From DASUNP01 sp035249305 (GTDB lineage: Bacteria > Acidobacteriota > Blastocatellia > UBA7656), in NCBI GenBank assembly GCA_035249305.1, contig DATFGQ010000033.1, positions 45,313 to 109,312 on the forward strand: a DNA stretch of 64,000 nucleotides, in the 5' to 3' direction. The notes beneath the pieces are model-generated. The model did no database searches. It was not told where the DNA came from and saw only the letters and a list, made by a program, of their open reading frames with translations. The translations under genes were made by a program, and so were the position numbers. Below are positions 1 through 9,398 of this stretch, in pieces (the stretch's first letter is position 1; every line of letters begins with the position of its first letter).

Positions 1-3000
1 CGCCCCAGCGGGTCGCGCGACGTGGAGCTTCGGGCCGTGGCCAACCGGCTGCTTCAAGGTCTGGGGGCGGACCGCGCTCGCTTCGACATAAAGGCGCTAC
101 GCCCGCCCACGTTCGAGCGGCTGCAAAAGGAACTCGCCGACGCCAAGGCATCCGGCCGCCCGTACCACATAGTCCACTTCGACGGGCACGGCATCTACGC
201 CGACCTGAGCAAGTCTAAGCTCGCCGAGTGGCTGGCCACGCTGTCGGGCCTGACGCTGGGCGGGGAGGGAACGGGCAAGCACGGCTACCTTTTGTTCGAG
301 CACCCCGGCGAACAGAAGGTGCGGCCGGTGGATGGGCAGACTCTGGGCCAGTTGCTTCACGACAGCGGCGTGCCGGTACTCGTGCTCAACGCCTGCAAGT
401 CTGCGATGCACGAATCGGCCGCCGCGCCCAAGGCGGCAGGCGACGTTCATGACGAAGTGCGGGCGATAGGGTCGCTTGCACAGTCGGTCGTCGACCAGGG
501 CATACCGGCCGTGCTCGGCATGCGCTACAGCGTCTACGTGGTGACGGCGGCGCAGTACATCGGGCAGCTTTACGCCGCGTTGGCCGGGGGCCGAGGCTTC
601 GGGCAGGCTGCAACCGAGGGGCGCAAGCATCTCAACCTCAACCCGGAGCGGTGGGTGGGGTTGAGGCCGCGGCCACTGCAAGACTGGTTCGTTCCCGTCG
701 TCTATGAGGCCGCGCCCATGGAGCTTTGTCCGGCCGGGCCGATGGCGGGGCTTGGCGCGCAGGCGGAGCTGGATCCTGTGCAGGTCAACCGCCAGCTACT
801 GCGTTACGTCCCCGAGGAGGGGTTCGTGGGGCGAGACGAGACGATCCTGGCATTGGACCGCGCGTTCGACGAGCACCGCGTCGTCCTCCTGCACGCATAC
901 GCTGGGCAGGGGAAAAGCTCGACGGCCGTCGAGTTCGCCAGGTGGTATGCGGTGACGGGCGGGCTTGGTTCTCACCCGCTCGTCTTGCTGGCATCGTTCG
1001 AGAGCCCCACGGACCTTGCCGACCTGCTCAACCAGGTCGTGCAGCCTTTTGCGCCGATGCTCGCGGCGCAGGGGATAGATTGGAGCGCGATAAATGACCC
1101 GGAGGCGCGCCGGCAGCTCGTCCTCCAGATCCTGCGGCAAGTGCCGGTGCTGTGGATCTGGGACAACGTCGAGCCAGTGGCGGGGTTCCCGGAAGGGGCG
1201 GAGTCGCAATGGACGGCCGACGAGCAGCGGGAGCTGCGCGACTTCCTCCAGCAGCTTAAGCTCGACACGGCCAGCAAGGTGAAGGTGCTGCTGACCTCTC
1301 GCCGTGACGAGAAGAAGTGGCTGGGGGGCATCCCTTATCGAATAGCCATGCCGCGGATGAGGGACTCGGACGCGGCGCGGCTGGCGCTGAAGCTGGGCCA
1401 GGAGAGGGGGCTCAATCGGACTGAGGTGGCCGAGTGGCAGCCGCTGCTGGACTACTGCGCCGGCAACCCGCTGACGCTGCGGGTGCTGGTGGGGCAGGCG
1501 GTCAGGGCCGGGCTGCGTGGGCGGGAGCGGATCGAGGAGTTCGTGGAGGCGATACGAGGCGGGGAGAAGCAGATCGAGGACGCCGACGGAGAGCAGGGGC
1601 GTGACAAGTCGCTGGGGGCGTCGCTGGACTACGGTTTCCGGCATGCGTTCAAGGATGACGAGCTGCCGGTCATCGCGCTGCTCCACCTGTTCCAGGGCAC
1701 GGTGGATGTAGATGCCCTCGACTTGATGGGAGCAGTCAGCGAACACGCGCTGGCGGAGCTGAAGGGCAGGAGCAAGGAGCAACTTACGGGGCTGCTGGAG
1801 CGGGCGAAGGAGACGGGGCTGCTCACCCAGATTGGCCCGGCCTACTTCACGATCCACCCTGCACTGCCGTGGTTCCTGCGCCAGCTTTTTGCGCGGCACT
1901 ACGACGGGCAGGCTGGCCGGTCCACCTCCGAGGCCGCCGTCCGCGCCTGGGTCGAGGCGGTCGGCGCATTGGGCAACTATTACCACCGGGAGTTCAACGA
2001 AGGTAACCGGCGTGTGATGGACTTTCTGGAACTGGAGGAAGCCAACCTCCTTCAAGCCCGCCGCCTCGCCCGGCGGAACGGATGGTGGTCGCCGGTCACA
2101 TACTGCATGCAGGGGCTGCTCATCCTTTACCCTTACCAAGGACGCCAGGGGGAATGGGCGAGGCTTGTCGAGGAGATCCGCCCCGACTACTGCACCGACG
2201 ACGACGAGCCCATCCCAGGTCGCGAAGACGAATACTCTCTGGTCATGGACTACCGCGTCGATCTGGCGGAGCGTCACGAGCGGGACCTCGCCAAAGCCGC
2301 CGCACTTCAGAGGGAAGTTGTAGAATTTGATCGCCAGCGCGCAGCCTCCCTCTTGGCCCTGCCCGCGGACTTGCAGCTCGACGACGGACAGCGCCACCTG
2401 CTGCGGACGCTCGGTGTGGCTGTGTTCAAATTGGGGCATATACTACAAGGACAGGGCGACGCTGCGTGTCTGAAACCGTATGAAGAATCATTGGAGATTG
2501 ACCGACGCATTGGAGACAAGGCTGCCCAAGCAGTCGGTGAATTCAACCTCGGCAATGCTTACATGCAGCTTCCTGCCATCTTCGATCTCGAAGCCGCCGA
2601 GGCGGCCTATCAGCGCAGCCTGGATTTGCGTGCACCGAACGACGCCTTGGGCCGCGCCAGGTGCATTAATCAAATCGGTAGGGTGCATCACGAGCGCTTC
2701 CTCGAAGCCCGCCGACGCAAAGAGCCAACGGAGACCTTGCTGCGTCACGCCCAGGCGGCGGAAGAGCGTTACCTTGATGCTTTGCGACTGTGTCCGAAGG
2801 ACGCCTTAACTGACCTTGCGCCGAAGCACAACTCGTTGGGCAACCTCTACTCCGAATTTGGACAACTGGATAAGGCCCGCGAGCATTACGAGCAAGATGC
2901 ATATTATGAGGAAAAATCCGGCAACCATTTCGGTGCCGGCCAAACGCGCTACAACATGGCCCTGATGTATGCCAAGACGGCAGCAAGGGATGGCCTGCCG

Positions 3001-3156
3001 TCACAGCGGCGCGCGGGTCTGCTCCGCGCGCGGGCTTATGCCGAAGCGGCCTTGCGCGACTTCCAGCACTACCAGGGCCGCGCCGCGAGAGAAGAGGCCT
3101 TAGCCCAAGGTCTCATCGACAGAATCAACCAACTCCTCGCGGAGCTGCCGAAATAA
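1..3156 (+). CDS. CHAT protease / NB-ARC NTPase / TPR protein, copy 1 (5' end outside window)
   Basis: The frame is open from the first base, so the gene starts upstream of the window; about 1051 residues are visible. They match residues 171-1221 of the complete copy at 28004-31669 with no net gap. Order: caspase-like CHAT domain with His in DGHG (visible residue about 63) and Cys in LNACKS (about 132); NB-ARC/STAND NTPase with P-loop AGQGKSS (about 301-307), Walker B WIWDN and a CAGNPL motif; C-terminal TPR-type helical repeats. STAND-CHAT proteins are commonly signal-activated proteases, often in immunity or cell-death circuits; the trigger and substrate here are unknown. The visible part has no frameshift or premature stop. 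It could be a functional paralogue or a duplicate left by recombination. Confidence 0.9.
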   Translation, partial: RPSGSRDVELRAVANRLLQGLGADRARFDIKALRPPTFERLQKELADAKASGRPYHIVHFDGHGIYADLSKSKLAEWLATLSGLTLGGEGTGKHGYLLFEHPGEQKVRPVDGQTLGQLLHDSGVPVLVLNACKSAMHESAAAPKAAGDVHDEVRAIGSLAQSVVDQGIPAVLGMRYSVYVVTAAQYIGQLYAALAGGRGFGQAATEGRKHLNLNPERWVGLRPRPLQDWFVPVVYEAAPMELCPAGPMAGLGAQAELDPVQVNRQLLRYVPEEGFVGRDETILALDRAFDEHRVVLLHAYAGQGKSSTAVEFARWYAVTGGLGSHPLVLLASFESPTDLADLLNQVVQPFAPMLAAQGIDWSAINDPEARRQLVLQILRQVPVLWIWDNVEPVAGFPEGAESQWTADEQRELRDFLQQLKLDTASKVKVLLTSRRDEKKWLGGIPYRIAMPRMRDSDAARLALKLGQERGLNRTEVAEWQPLLDYCAGNPLTLRVLVGQAVRAGLRGRERIEEFVEAIRGGEKQIEDADGEQGRDKSLGASLDYGFRHAFKDDELPVIALLHLFQGTVDVDALDLMGAVSEHALAELKGRSKEQLTGLLERAKETGLLTQIGPAYFTIHPALPWFLRQLFARHYDGQAGRSTSEAAVRAWVEAVGALGNYYHREFNEGNRRVMDFLELEEANLLQARRLARRNGWWSPVTYCMQGLLILYPYQGRQGEWARLVEEIRPDYCTDDDEPIPGREDEYSLVMDYRVDLAERHERDLAKAAALQREVVEFDRQRAASLLALPADLQLDDGQRHLLRTLGVAVFKLGHILQGQGDAACLKPYEESLEIDRRIGDKAAQAVGEFNLGNAYMQLPAIFDLEAAEAAYQRSLDLRAPNDALGRARCINQIGRVHHERFLEARRRKEPTETLLRHAQAAEERYLDALRLCPKDALTDLAPKHNSLGNLYSEFGQLDKAREHYEQDAYYEEKSGNHFGAGQTRYNMALMYAKTAARDGLPSQRRAGLLRARAYAEAALRDFQHYQGRAAREEALAQGLIDRINQLLAELPK

Positions 3157-3200
3157 ACCGCAACTACGCACGTGGACAGGCACCGGGATTATTAACAAAT
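1..3200 (+). repeat. Long direct repeat, copy 1 (CHAT-NB-ARC-TPR gene and 3' flank)
   Basis: This aligns colinearly with 28514-31713 at a constant offset of 28513 bp. The similarity runs past the stop codon into GGCACCGGGATTATTAAC. The left end is outside the window. The same orientation means homologous recombination between the copies would excise the roughly 28 kb between them. Confidence 0.85.
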
Positions 3201-3261
3201 GGATGATGCCGATAGCGAGATCATAGCCCTTTGCAATTGGGAGCGGCCGGAAAAGTAGTGC

Positions 3262-3354
3262 CTCCTTCGGAGTGCGGTGACAAGTCACCGCTTTTGAGTT
3301 AGGCAAAACGGCGATGGCTAACTAAAAGCGCTGCGGTCTGCGCACCCGAAGGAG
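3262..3354. repeat. REP/MITE-like palindrome, copy 1
   Basis: An imperfect inverted repeat. The left arm begins CTCCTTCGGAGTGCGG and the right arm ends CGCACCCGAAGGAG, with internal GTGACAAGTCAC and TTTGAGTTAG / CTAACTAAAAG arms. A better-preserved relative lies at 47676-47797. It carries no ORF and sits in the gap between two convergent genes. The rest of 3157-3450 shows only the 3' flank shared with the second CHAT gene. Confidence 0.75.
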
Positions 3355-3450
3355 CCGTCACGTCTTATTGTGGCCTGATAATCTGCGGGTTGCTTACAGT
3401 AATGTGCGATCTCAGATCGGCGCGGATTCCTGCGGGCATCGGCCGTCAGT

Positions 3451-4809
3451 CTAGTGGATGCCGTGCTTGTTCAGAAAGTAATTTAGATTTCTAGGGTCAA
3501 TTCCCAAGAGCTTGGCCGCGCGGTTCTTCACCCAGTCGGCCCCGCTTAATGCTTCTAAGATGATCTGTCTTTCGGCGAGTTCCAGGCGGCCCTTCAATGA
3601 GCTGTTGCGGTCCTCTTCACGTCTTAGCTTATCCGGCAAGCTCTTGACCTGCATGCTCTTGTCCTTTTCCAGTATGACCGCATACTCGATAGCGTTCTCC
3701 ATCTCTCTCACATTCCCCGGCCAGCAGTAGTTCATTAACGCCTGCATCGAATCAAGCTCTATATGCTCGATCTGCTTTTTTAGCGAGGTCGCGTAGCTTT
3801 TCAAGAAGTGGCGCGCAAGAAGCGGAATATCTACCTTCCTCTCTCTCAGAGGCGGCAGGTGGATCGGGAAGGCGTTGAGCCTGTAATACAAGTCCTCGCG
3901 AAATTTTCCTTCCTCAATAGCTTTCATCAAGTCAGTGTTAGTGATCGCTACCACTCGCACGTTGACCTTGACCGACAGGGATTCGCCCACGGGCTCGAAC
4001 TCCTTCTCCTGCAAGACGCGGAGCAACTTCGCCTGCCCTGACAAAGACATGCTCCCGATCTCGTCGAGTATGATAGTGCCGCCATCGGCCAGCTTGAACC
4101 TCCCTTTGCGATCCTGAATGGCGCCCGTAAAAGATCCCCTCTTATGGCCGAACAATTCGCTTTCGAGCAGAGTCTCGGTCAAGGCCGCGCAATTGACTTT
4201 GATGAGAGGCCCTCGCGCCCGGCGGCTGTGGAAATGAATGGCCTGCGCGACCAACTCCTTACCAGTCCCGCTCTCGCCTTGAATGAGGACCGTCGTGTCC
4301 GTCTTCGCCACGAGCCCGATCAGGCGGCAGACTTTATGAATCTGCTCGCTCTGCCCGATGATGGACGGAAAGTCCAGCGTAGTTTCGATCAGGTCTTCGC
4401 GGTCCCGGCTATCGGCCGATGCTTCGCTATTCATCCTTGCCTCGAAAGGCGGGTCGGGCGATTTCATCCGGCCGGAGCTGGCTATCAGCAGAAGCGAATC
4501 TTGCCCTTGATAGGTCGTAGCGCACAACCGCAGGTCTCTTTCGACGTTCCTTCCTTCTTTGTCGATAATGAAGGCTCGTTCGGTCAGACGCCCGTTGAGT
4601 TCCATCTCCAGTGAGTCGCAAAGGCGGGGGATTATTTGATCCGCCTTCAGTTGCAAGATCTCCGAATCGGAGTAACCGAGCAGGGGAGCTACGTTGCGGT
4701 TTACTTCCAGAATGCGTAAGTCTTTCGGGTTAATGATAAATAGAGCGTCGCTCACCTGCTCCCATAAAGCTTTGAAGGCTTCGCTTGTCTCGGCTGATGA
4801 TATACACAT
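3451..4809 (-). CDS. PAS-AAA+-Fis sigma-54-dependent transcriptional activator
   Basis: A bacterial enhancer-binding protein of about 452 aa. It has an N-terminal PAS domain (about 10-112), a sigma-54 AAA+ domain (about 150-385) with Walker A GESGTGK (178-184), the sigma-54-contact loop as GSFTGA (225-230, usually GAFTGA) and Walker B TIILDEIG (245-252), and a Fis-type helix-turn-helix near the end (KLLGIDPRNLNYFLNKHG). The chosen ATG follows GCAGGAGG; a longer ORF start at 4848 lacks this. The protein would use ATP to open sigma-54 promoters after sensing a signal through PAS. It is last in the minus-strand run, whose first gene carries a sigma-54 promoter, so it is the obvious local regulator (inference). 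There is no receiver domain; a separate receiver protein is encoded just upstream. Confidence 0.93.
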   Translation of the reverse strand: MCISSAETSEAFKALWEQVSDALFIINPKDLRILEVNRNVAPLLGYSDSEILQLKADQIIPRLCDSLEMELNGRLTERAFIIDKEGRNVERDLRLCATTYQGQDSLLLIASSGRMKSPDPPFEARMNSEASADSRDREDLIETTLDFPSIIGQSEQIHKVCRLIGLVAKTDTTVLIQGESGTGKELVAQAIHFHSRRARGPLIKVNCAALTETLLESELFGHKRGSFTGAIQDRKGRFKLADGGTIILDEIGSMSLSGQAKLLRVLQEKEFEPVGESLSVKVNVRVVAITNTDLMKAIEEGKFREDLYYRLNAFPIHLPPLRERKVDIPLLARHFLKSYATSLKKQIEHIELDSMQALMNYCWPGNVREMENAIEYAVILEKDKSMQVKSLPDKLRREEDRNSSLKGRLELAERQIILEALSGADWVKNRAAKLLGIDPRNLNYFLNKHGIH

Positions 4810-5020
4810 GAGGGGCCTCCTGCTACAAGCCCTGTCCCCAAGGGGCAAGACCAGTAATTAATTCTTATCCGCTACCTTGCTCGATAAATTCGGGGCTGCT
4901 GGGCCGAGGAGTTCCAATTCCTTAAATCAGTCTTCTTTGCAAATCTCAGGGCCGATTATCCATTAAAGCGAGACGCGCGGCCCTGGATCGATTACAGTTA
5001 TCATTAATACATGTAGACGC

Positions 5021-5040
5021 GAGCCGGCAAGGCTCTTTTG
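5021..5040. other. Small hairpin downstream of the response regulator gene
   Basis: GAGCC-ggcaa-GGCTC followed on the plus strand by TTTT. It lies about 40 bp past the stop of the minus-strand receiver gene. The T run is on the wrong side for a minus-strand terminator, so the function is uncertain. The rest of 4849-5082 shows no gene. Confidence 0.25.
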
Positions 5041-5082
5041 CAACTTACTTCGCAAACTTCCGAACGAAATATCTTCATTCTG

Positions 5083-5460
5083 TTATACGGAGCGATATTC
5101 GAGCAAATACAAGAGGTTTCGGGCAAACGTTGTCTTGACCACGCATTGAAACTCGCCCGTGTTTCGCGCCTGGCCGTTCCATTCTTTCTGTGACTCGGGG
5201 GTTATCATCAGAATAACCTCCGAGCCGGGCCTGATCCTGGTCACGGCCCTGGCAAAGCTCAACACGTCGGTAGGGCCGACGCTGGCGTCGGAGATGACCA
5301 CGTCATAGCACGACTCTTCTATTCGCTTCAACGACTGCTCGAAACTCTCTACCGAATCGACGTTCTCATAGCCCGCTGAGAGAAGAAAATTGTATAGCTC
5401 CTCTCGGAAATTGGTGTCCGGCTCCACGATCAGTATCACCTTGTTAATGCTCGCGCTCAT
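5083..5460 (-). CDS. Receiver-only response regulator (CheY-like)
   Basis: About 125 aa, one REC domain with no output domain. The acidic pair is EPD (13-15), the phospho-acceptor is Asp58 in VVISDAS, the switch Thr is about 87 and the conserved Lys is about 109 (VVKT). No histidine kinase is encoded nearby, so the phosphodonor is elsewhere. It sits between the structural/cargo genes and the sigma-54 activator on the same strand and may relay a signal to that activator, which lacks its own receiver (inference). ATG 5460 was chosen over GTG 5469; neither has a strong ribosome-binding site. Confidence 0.85.
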   Translation of the reverse strand: MSASINKVILIVEPDTNFREELYNFLLSAGYENVDSVESFEQSLKRIEESCYDVVISDASVGPTDVLSFARAVTRIRPGSEVILMITPESQKEWNGQARNTGEFQCVVKTTFARNLLYLLEYRSV

Positions 5461-5517
5461 GCATCTCACAATCGGTTCTGTACCGCGAAAGCTGTCTTGA
5501 ACTCCGGCGGCGCTTCG

Positions 5518-6258
5518 TTAATAACAAGGGAGGCCCGTTTTATTCTCGTACCAGGCGCAAAACCGGCGCTCAATCGCATTGGCTTGATCCTCATGCTGGT
5601 TACTGAGGTTTTGCACTATTGTTTTGAGCTTCTGTCCGCTTAGTAAGCCTCGAAGCACACGGACCACGGGCACACGGAAGTAAGTCGACAGAAAGTTGGG
5701 AACTCCCAGCAGCCCATATTGAGTAACGTGAACCATCTCATGGGCATAAATACCGATAGGCAGAGTGCCTCCCTTAATGATGTGAGGGGCGCAAAAGACT
5801 CTAGTGTCGAGCGTCACAGCCAGGGCCTCGAACCGCCCCGGAACCCAGCCCCCCACAAAGAAGCGCGGAAGGCGTGCGAGGGCGGCTCGGAGAATAATGC
5901 CGTCTTTCTTATTGTGTTTGGCGTAATCCAGAAGCTGCGCCTTGTAATCGTCGGGAATTTTGATCTGTTTGGCCTGGGCGAGGTTGCTTACAACCACGGC
6001 GTTGAACAGTTGTCGAATTATCGGCGCCGGCACGGCGCTTACCCGCCTCGGCAGACCCGGAATATGTCGCACAATAACCGTAGCCACCCTTTGAACCGGG
6101 CGCTCAACCAAACGCATCGCGGCCCTGGCCACAGGCGGAGGAATTCGAATCCGCTTGCCTATTCCTGAAAGCGCCCCCTGTACCGAGCCGTCTGAGCGCT
6201 GATCGTCTGTCGCTTGCCGAGGTGTTCGCCCCGAATTGTCTCTTGTGCGAAAGTACAT
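5518..6258 (-). CDS. DUF4157-like protein with HExxH motif and MYFRTRD N-terminus
   Basis: About 246 aa. The start at 6258 has AAGGAAG upstream and gives MYFRTRDN, matching the N-termini of neighbouring genes; the longer ORF start has neither. Residues 171-182 contain YAHEMVHVTQYG, a zinc-metalloprotease-type HExxH in the setting typical of DUF4157, a domain often found on effectors of extracellular contractile injection systems and other toxins. Basic residues are dense in 36-75. There is no signal peptide. No contractile sheath, tube or baseplate gene is visible nearby, so an eCIS cargo role cannot be assumed. Peptidase activity is possible but unproven. Confidence 0.7.
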   Translation of the reverse strand: MYFRTRDNSGRTPRQATDDQRSDGSVQGALSGIGKRIRIPPPVARAAMRLVERPVQRVATVIVRHIPGLPRRVSAVPAPIIRQLFNAVVVSNLAQAKQIKIPDDYKAQLLDYAKHNKKDGIILRAALARLPRFFVGGWVPGRFEALAVTLDTRVFCAPHIIKGGTLPIGIYAHEMVHVTQYGLLGVPNFLSTYFRVPVVRVLRGLLSGQKLKTIVQNLSNQHEDQANAIERRFCAWYENKTGLPCY

Positions 6259-6292
6259 GCTTCTTCCTTTTCGTAACAGCCTGGCGGCCGAT

Positions 6293-7669
6293 TCATTCGC
6301 CGCCACTCTTGATGATCACGCCGTCTTTAGCGATCTTCGAATGCGGAGATAATTCCGAGCCCCAGGGCAGCTTGTTAAGGTTGTCCCAGTCATTCCCGTA
6401 CCGCGCAAACTCGCACTCCGTAGTCCTGGCGTCCAGCGGGCACTCGGTTTCAAAGTCCGTGTCTCGGTATCCGGCCTCCGAGCATTGCTGACCGGCGCGG
6501 CCGCGCCTGAACCCGTGCGTCATCACTTTTGTGAAGGCCGCCACCTTGCGACCCGGCCACCTCTTCGACAGCTCGATCAGCAACTCTGCGCCCAGAGGCC
6601 CCTTCCCCGCGTTGCAGCCCATAAGCAAGACCACGGCATCGCTGCTAAGGAGTTCTTCGATCCCCGACAAGGTCGCGTCAATCAATCCGCCACGGATTTC
6701 TTGGACGGACAAAGGGGCTCGACCTCTGCGGTTTACTTCAAGACTCCCGGGCGTTCCGTGCGCAACTATGGCGAGCCGGCTAAGCTGGCCGCGCGCAATC
6801 GGCGGGCAATCTAAGAAAAGGTTGTCGCACACATGACTGGGCGTCGGGTTGACGGCCAGTTGTATCGCCAGGTTCGGGAGCGTGGCGAAGATTATACCCA
6901 TGTCCCAACCGGACTGCCCCTTTGAAGTACCGCCCGGATACGGGCTGGCAGGACTGTCGTCCAACCTGGCGTCCTTACACGGGCGGCCCGGCGCGTCTAT
7001 ATTCTCTGACCAGACCGTTATCTTTCTGGCCGGCGCGGCGCACTGCGTCAGGTTGCCGACGGGGACTACCATTAAAGGCGCTTCGGCAATCCCCGGCTGC
7101 CGGGCCGATGGGAGGAGGCATCGCGAGGCGATAGGGGTTCGGAGGGCTTCTAATGCGAACCAGGATTTCATCAGCGCGGCGTCGAGCTTGAATGGCGAGG
7201 CGGCAAACCGCTTCTCATTTTTCAACAGACCGCAGTCGGGGTCCAGCTCGCGTCGAAAGGCGATTATCGGCGCGCCGCCCATCGGGTTGTCCGGGTCCAA
7301 CATAAGAACCGCGTCCTCACCCCGGGGGATTATCGTCCACCACGACAGGCCCAGCCTTAGCGCACGCTTGGCGGTCTTCTCCCAGTTAACACAGTGAATC
7401 CCGGCCAGCCGGTTCTGCTTGATCGCTTCGAGCAACGCGACCGCGTACTTGCTGGTCGGCGGGTGCTTAGACAGCCGCACGAGAGCATGCTGAGCGGGTA
7501 TGCTGATGCGCGCGTCTATGACATCCTTTTGCGTGTAGTTGAGAACTCGCGGGGGGAAGGTGATCGAGGGCCGGCGAGTGGGCGCGGCTTCTCCAAGTAG
7601 TCTTGAGCCGCGAGGCGAATGAAAACCCGCGACCTGTCCTTTTTTCTCCTGTGAGTAGATATAAGCCAT
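6293..7669 (-). CDS. Caspase-like (clan CD type) protein with a domain shared with its neighbour
   Basis: About 458 aa from the MAYIYSQEKK start. An ATG at 7696 overlaps the upstream stop as TGATG and could be used through translational coupling, adding 9 residues. Residues about 40-165 are clearly related to the same part of the upstream gene (CVNWEKtAKRALrLG, DPDNP-G-P-I-FRRE). The C-terminal half has IVAHGTPGSLE (His about 304) and VVLLMGCNAGKGPLG (Cys about 352), the His/Cys dyad spacing of caspase-like, CHAT and DUF4347 proteins. Proposed role: a cysteine protease-like effector or maturation enzyme. Substrate unknown, no signal peptide. Confidence 0.6.
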   Translation of the reverse strand: MAYIYSQEKKGQVAGFHSPRGSRLLGEAAPTRRPSITFPPRVLNYTQKDVIDARISIPAQHALVRLSKHPPTSKYAVALLEAIKQNRLAGIHCVNWEKTAKRALRLGLSWWTIIPRGEDAVLMLDPDNPMGGAPIIAFRRELDPDCGLLKNEKRFAASPFKLDAALMKSWFALEALRTPIASRCLLPSARQPGIAEAPLMVVPVGNLTQCAAPARKITVWSENIDAPGRPCKDARLDDSPASPYPGGTSKGQSGWDMGIIFATLPNLAIQLAVNPTPSHVCDNLFLDCPPIARGQLSRLAIVAHGTPGSLEVNRRGRAPLSVQEIRGGLIDATLSGIEELLSSDAVVLLMGCNAGKGPLGAELLIELSKRWPGRKVAAFTKVMTHGFRRGRAGQQCSEAGYRDTDFETECPLDARTTECEFARYGNDWDNLNKLPWGSELSPHSKIAKDGVIIKSGGE

Positions 7670-7695
7670 TATCGCTCGCGATGCGCTGTAGCTCA

Positions 7696-9336
7696 TCAGG
7701 GTATTTGTGCGCGCCGTAACGCAACGCGTGATAATTGTAATCGAGCGCCCGGCGGTAAGGCCGGCGTCAACCTTGCCAGGGACGTTGCGTTAAGCGGCCC
7801 TTGAAGCGGCTCGCCGAGCGCGCCGGGGGCTTTCGCGCCCGGATTGAGAGCCCTGTCGTAGCTGTCCCAACGATTCCAGTTTTCGGCTCCGTTTAGCGCA
7901 AAGATTGTGAGGCCGACAGAGTTGGGCCGCAGCAGCCCCGTGCATCTAGCCAGGACTTCGTGCGGCGCTTCTGTTATGCCTGTGTTCAGGCCGCCGTGGA
8001 CAGTCTTGACCCCAAGCTGGAACTGGCTGGGAGAGAGCCCAACCTTATTAGTGGCGTAATCGATGATCTCCTTGTGCCATAGCGCCAGACCTGCGCCTGA
8101 AAGATTGGCGTCATACGCCATGGGGCGAATCAGGATGTTTGGAAGCCCTAAGCCTATCTTGTATGGCGTGGCTCGCACGGAGCCTAGTGCTAGCACGGGG
8201 GGCGGACGCAGACCAGTCCTCGGGTTAGGAGGACCCTGAAAAGCCTCTTCGTCTGAAATCAGTCCTCCCGCCGCAACAGCTAGCAGCATACTCCTCTGGG
8301 CCAGTCGCAAACCCAATGTGCGGCAGAAGAGTGTGAATTGATTGCCGAGGTTTCCGCCGAGTGTCTCAATATCCAATCCGAGGCCGTCGAACCTGCTGCG
8401 GGCTTCAAGAACCTGCGCGGCGGGGTCCAGAGACAAAGTGAGCAGAAAGTGAACGATCATCCTGGCGTATTCATCGAAAGTCGGCGAACGGTTTGGGTTT
8501 TCAAGCCATGCGTTGAAGCGATCTCCAATGCGCGGCTCAGTCACAATGCCGTAACCTGCCAGGATCTGGATTCCCTGAGAGTGACACATCCTCACCATGT
8601 CCCGGTAGAAATTACTGCGCTGATTATCGGTGGCCCCTTGAAGAAACATCCTATCGAATGTCATTCTCAACGGGAGCAAAGGCGTCGTTATAGGACCACC
8701 ATCATTGCTGATTGTGCGCAACAGCGTCACGTCATCGATGATCCCTCTTCCTCCCGAAATGTTGGGCTCGGTGACGAACTGAGGAGCGGCCCACACCGAG
8801 AGCCGCATTCGCCGGAGAGGGGTTTGCTGAAGCTTGAGATCCGCCAATACCTTCAGCAAAGCCGCGAGAAGCCGCGACGGCAAATCCGAACTAAGTGGCA
8901 AGGGTGTTTCGCCAATTCGCTTTCCACCGTTCGCCGGTCCACAATCAGGAGAGAACTCGCGGCGAAAAACGATCATCGGCGGTCCCGATGGGTTATCCGG
9001 GTCAGGCAGCAGTATCGCGTCCTTGTCCGGTGGAATTACCGTCCACCAGGTCTTGCCTAACTTCAAAGCTCGCTTGGCAGCCTTCTCCCAGTTCACGCAG
9101 TAGATGCCGGCTAACTTGCCTGACTTGACGGCCTCAAGCAGCTCGACGGCGTCGGCGCTGGTCGCGGGGTTCTTAGACCCACGCACGAGAGCGTGTTGAG
9201 CGGGTATGCTGATGCGCGGGTCTATGACATCCTTCGTCGTGTAGGTAAGCACGCGCGGAATTACAGTGGGAGGGGTCGGGCTGGTGCCTATGCCCGCGAC
9301 CCCTTCTTTTCGCTCTGGAAAGTATATATAAGCCAT
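7696..9336 (-). CDS. GH18-like glycoside hydrolase candidate with shared N-terminal domain
   Basis: 546 aa; the start (MAYIYFPERK) has GGAGTGAG upstream. Residues about 27-145 form the domain shared with the downstream caspase-like gene. Beyond that the sequence looks like a TIM barrel. FDGLGLDIE (316-324) closely resembles the GH18 chitinase signature DGxDxDxE, with Gly instead of Asp at the third acidic position and the putative catalytic Glu at 324. GH18-fold enzymes cleave chitin or peptidoglycan-type beta-1,4 GlcNAc links, which fits a locus rich in wall hydrolases. There is no secretion signal. The family call rests on one motif plus general pattern and could be wrong. Confidence 0.5.
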   Translation of the reverse strand: MAYIYFPERKEGVAGIGTSPTPPTVIPRVLTYTTKDVIDPRISIPAQHALVRGSKNPATSADAVELLEAVKSGKLAGIYCVNWEKAAKRALKLGKTWWTVIPPDKDAILLPDPDNPSGPPMIVFRREFSPDCGPANGGKRIGETPLPLSSDLPSRLLAALLKVLADLKLQQTPLRRMRLSVWAAPQFVTEPNISGGRGIIDDVTLLRTISNDGGPITTPLLPLRMTFDRMFLQGATDNQRSNFYRDMVRMCHSQGIQILAGYGIVTEPRIGDRFNAWLENPNRSPTFDEYARMIVHFLLTLSLDPAAQVLEARSRFDGLGLDIETLGGNLGNQFTLFCRTLGLRLAQRSMLLAVAAGGLISDEEAFQGPPNPRTGLRPPPVLALGSVRATPYKIGLGLPNILIRPMAYDANLSGAGLALWHKEIIDYATNKVGLSPSQFQLGVKTVHGGLNTGITEAPHEVLARCTGLLRPNSVGLTIFALNGAENWNRWDSYDRALNPGAKAPGALGEPLQGPLNATSLARLTPALPPGARLQLSRVALRRAQIP

Positions 9337-9398
9337 CGTCTCACTCCGTTAAAGACAACGCCTCAAGATTGACGCCGGTCGCGCCCGCCGCGTAATCA

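Noticed and set aside
796..2439. 547-codon ORF on the minus strand opposite the first CHAT gene
   Set aside because: Mirror of a high-GC coding gene; the translation is Arg/Pro/Leu rich with no domain, and the plus-strand frame has clear CHAT and NB-ARC motifs.
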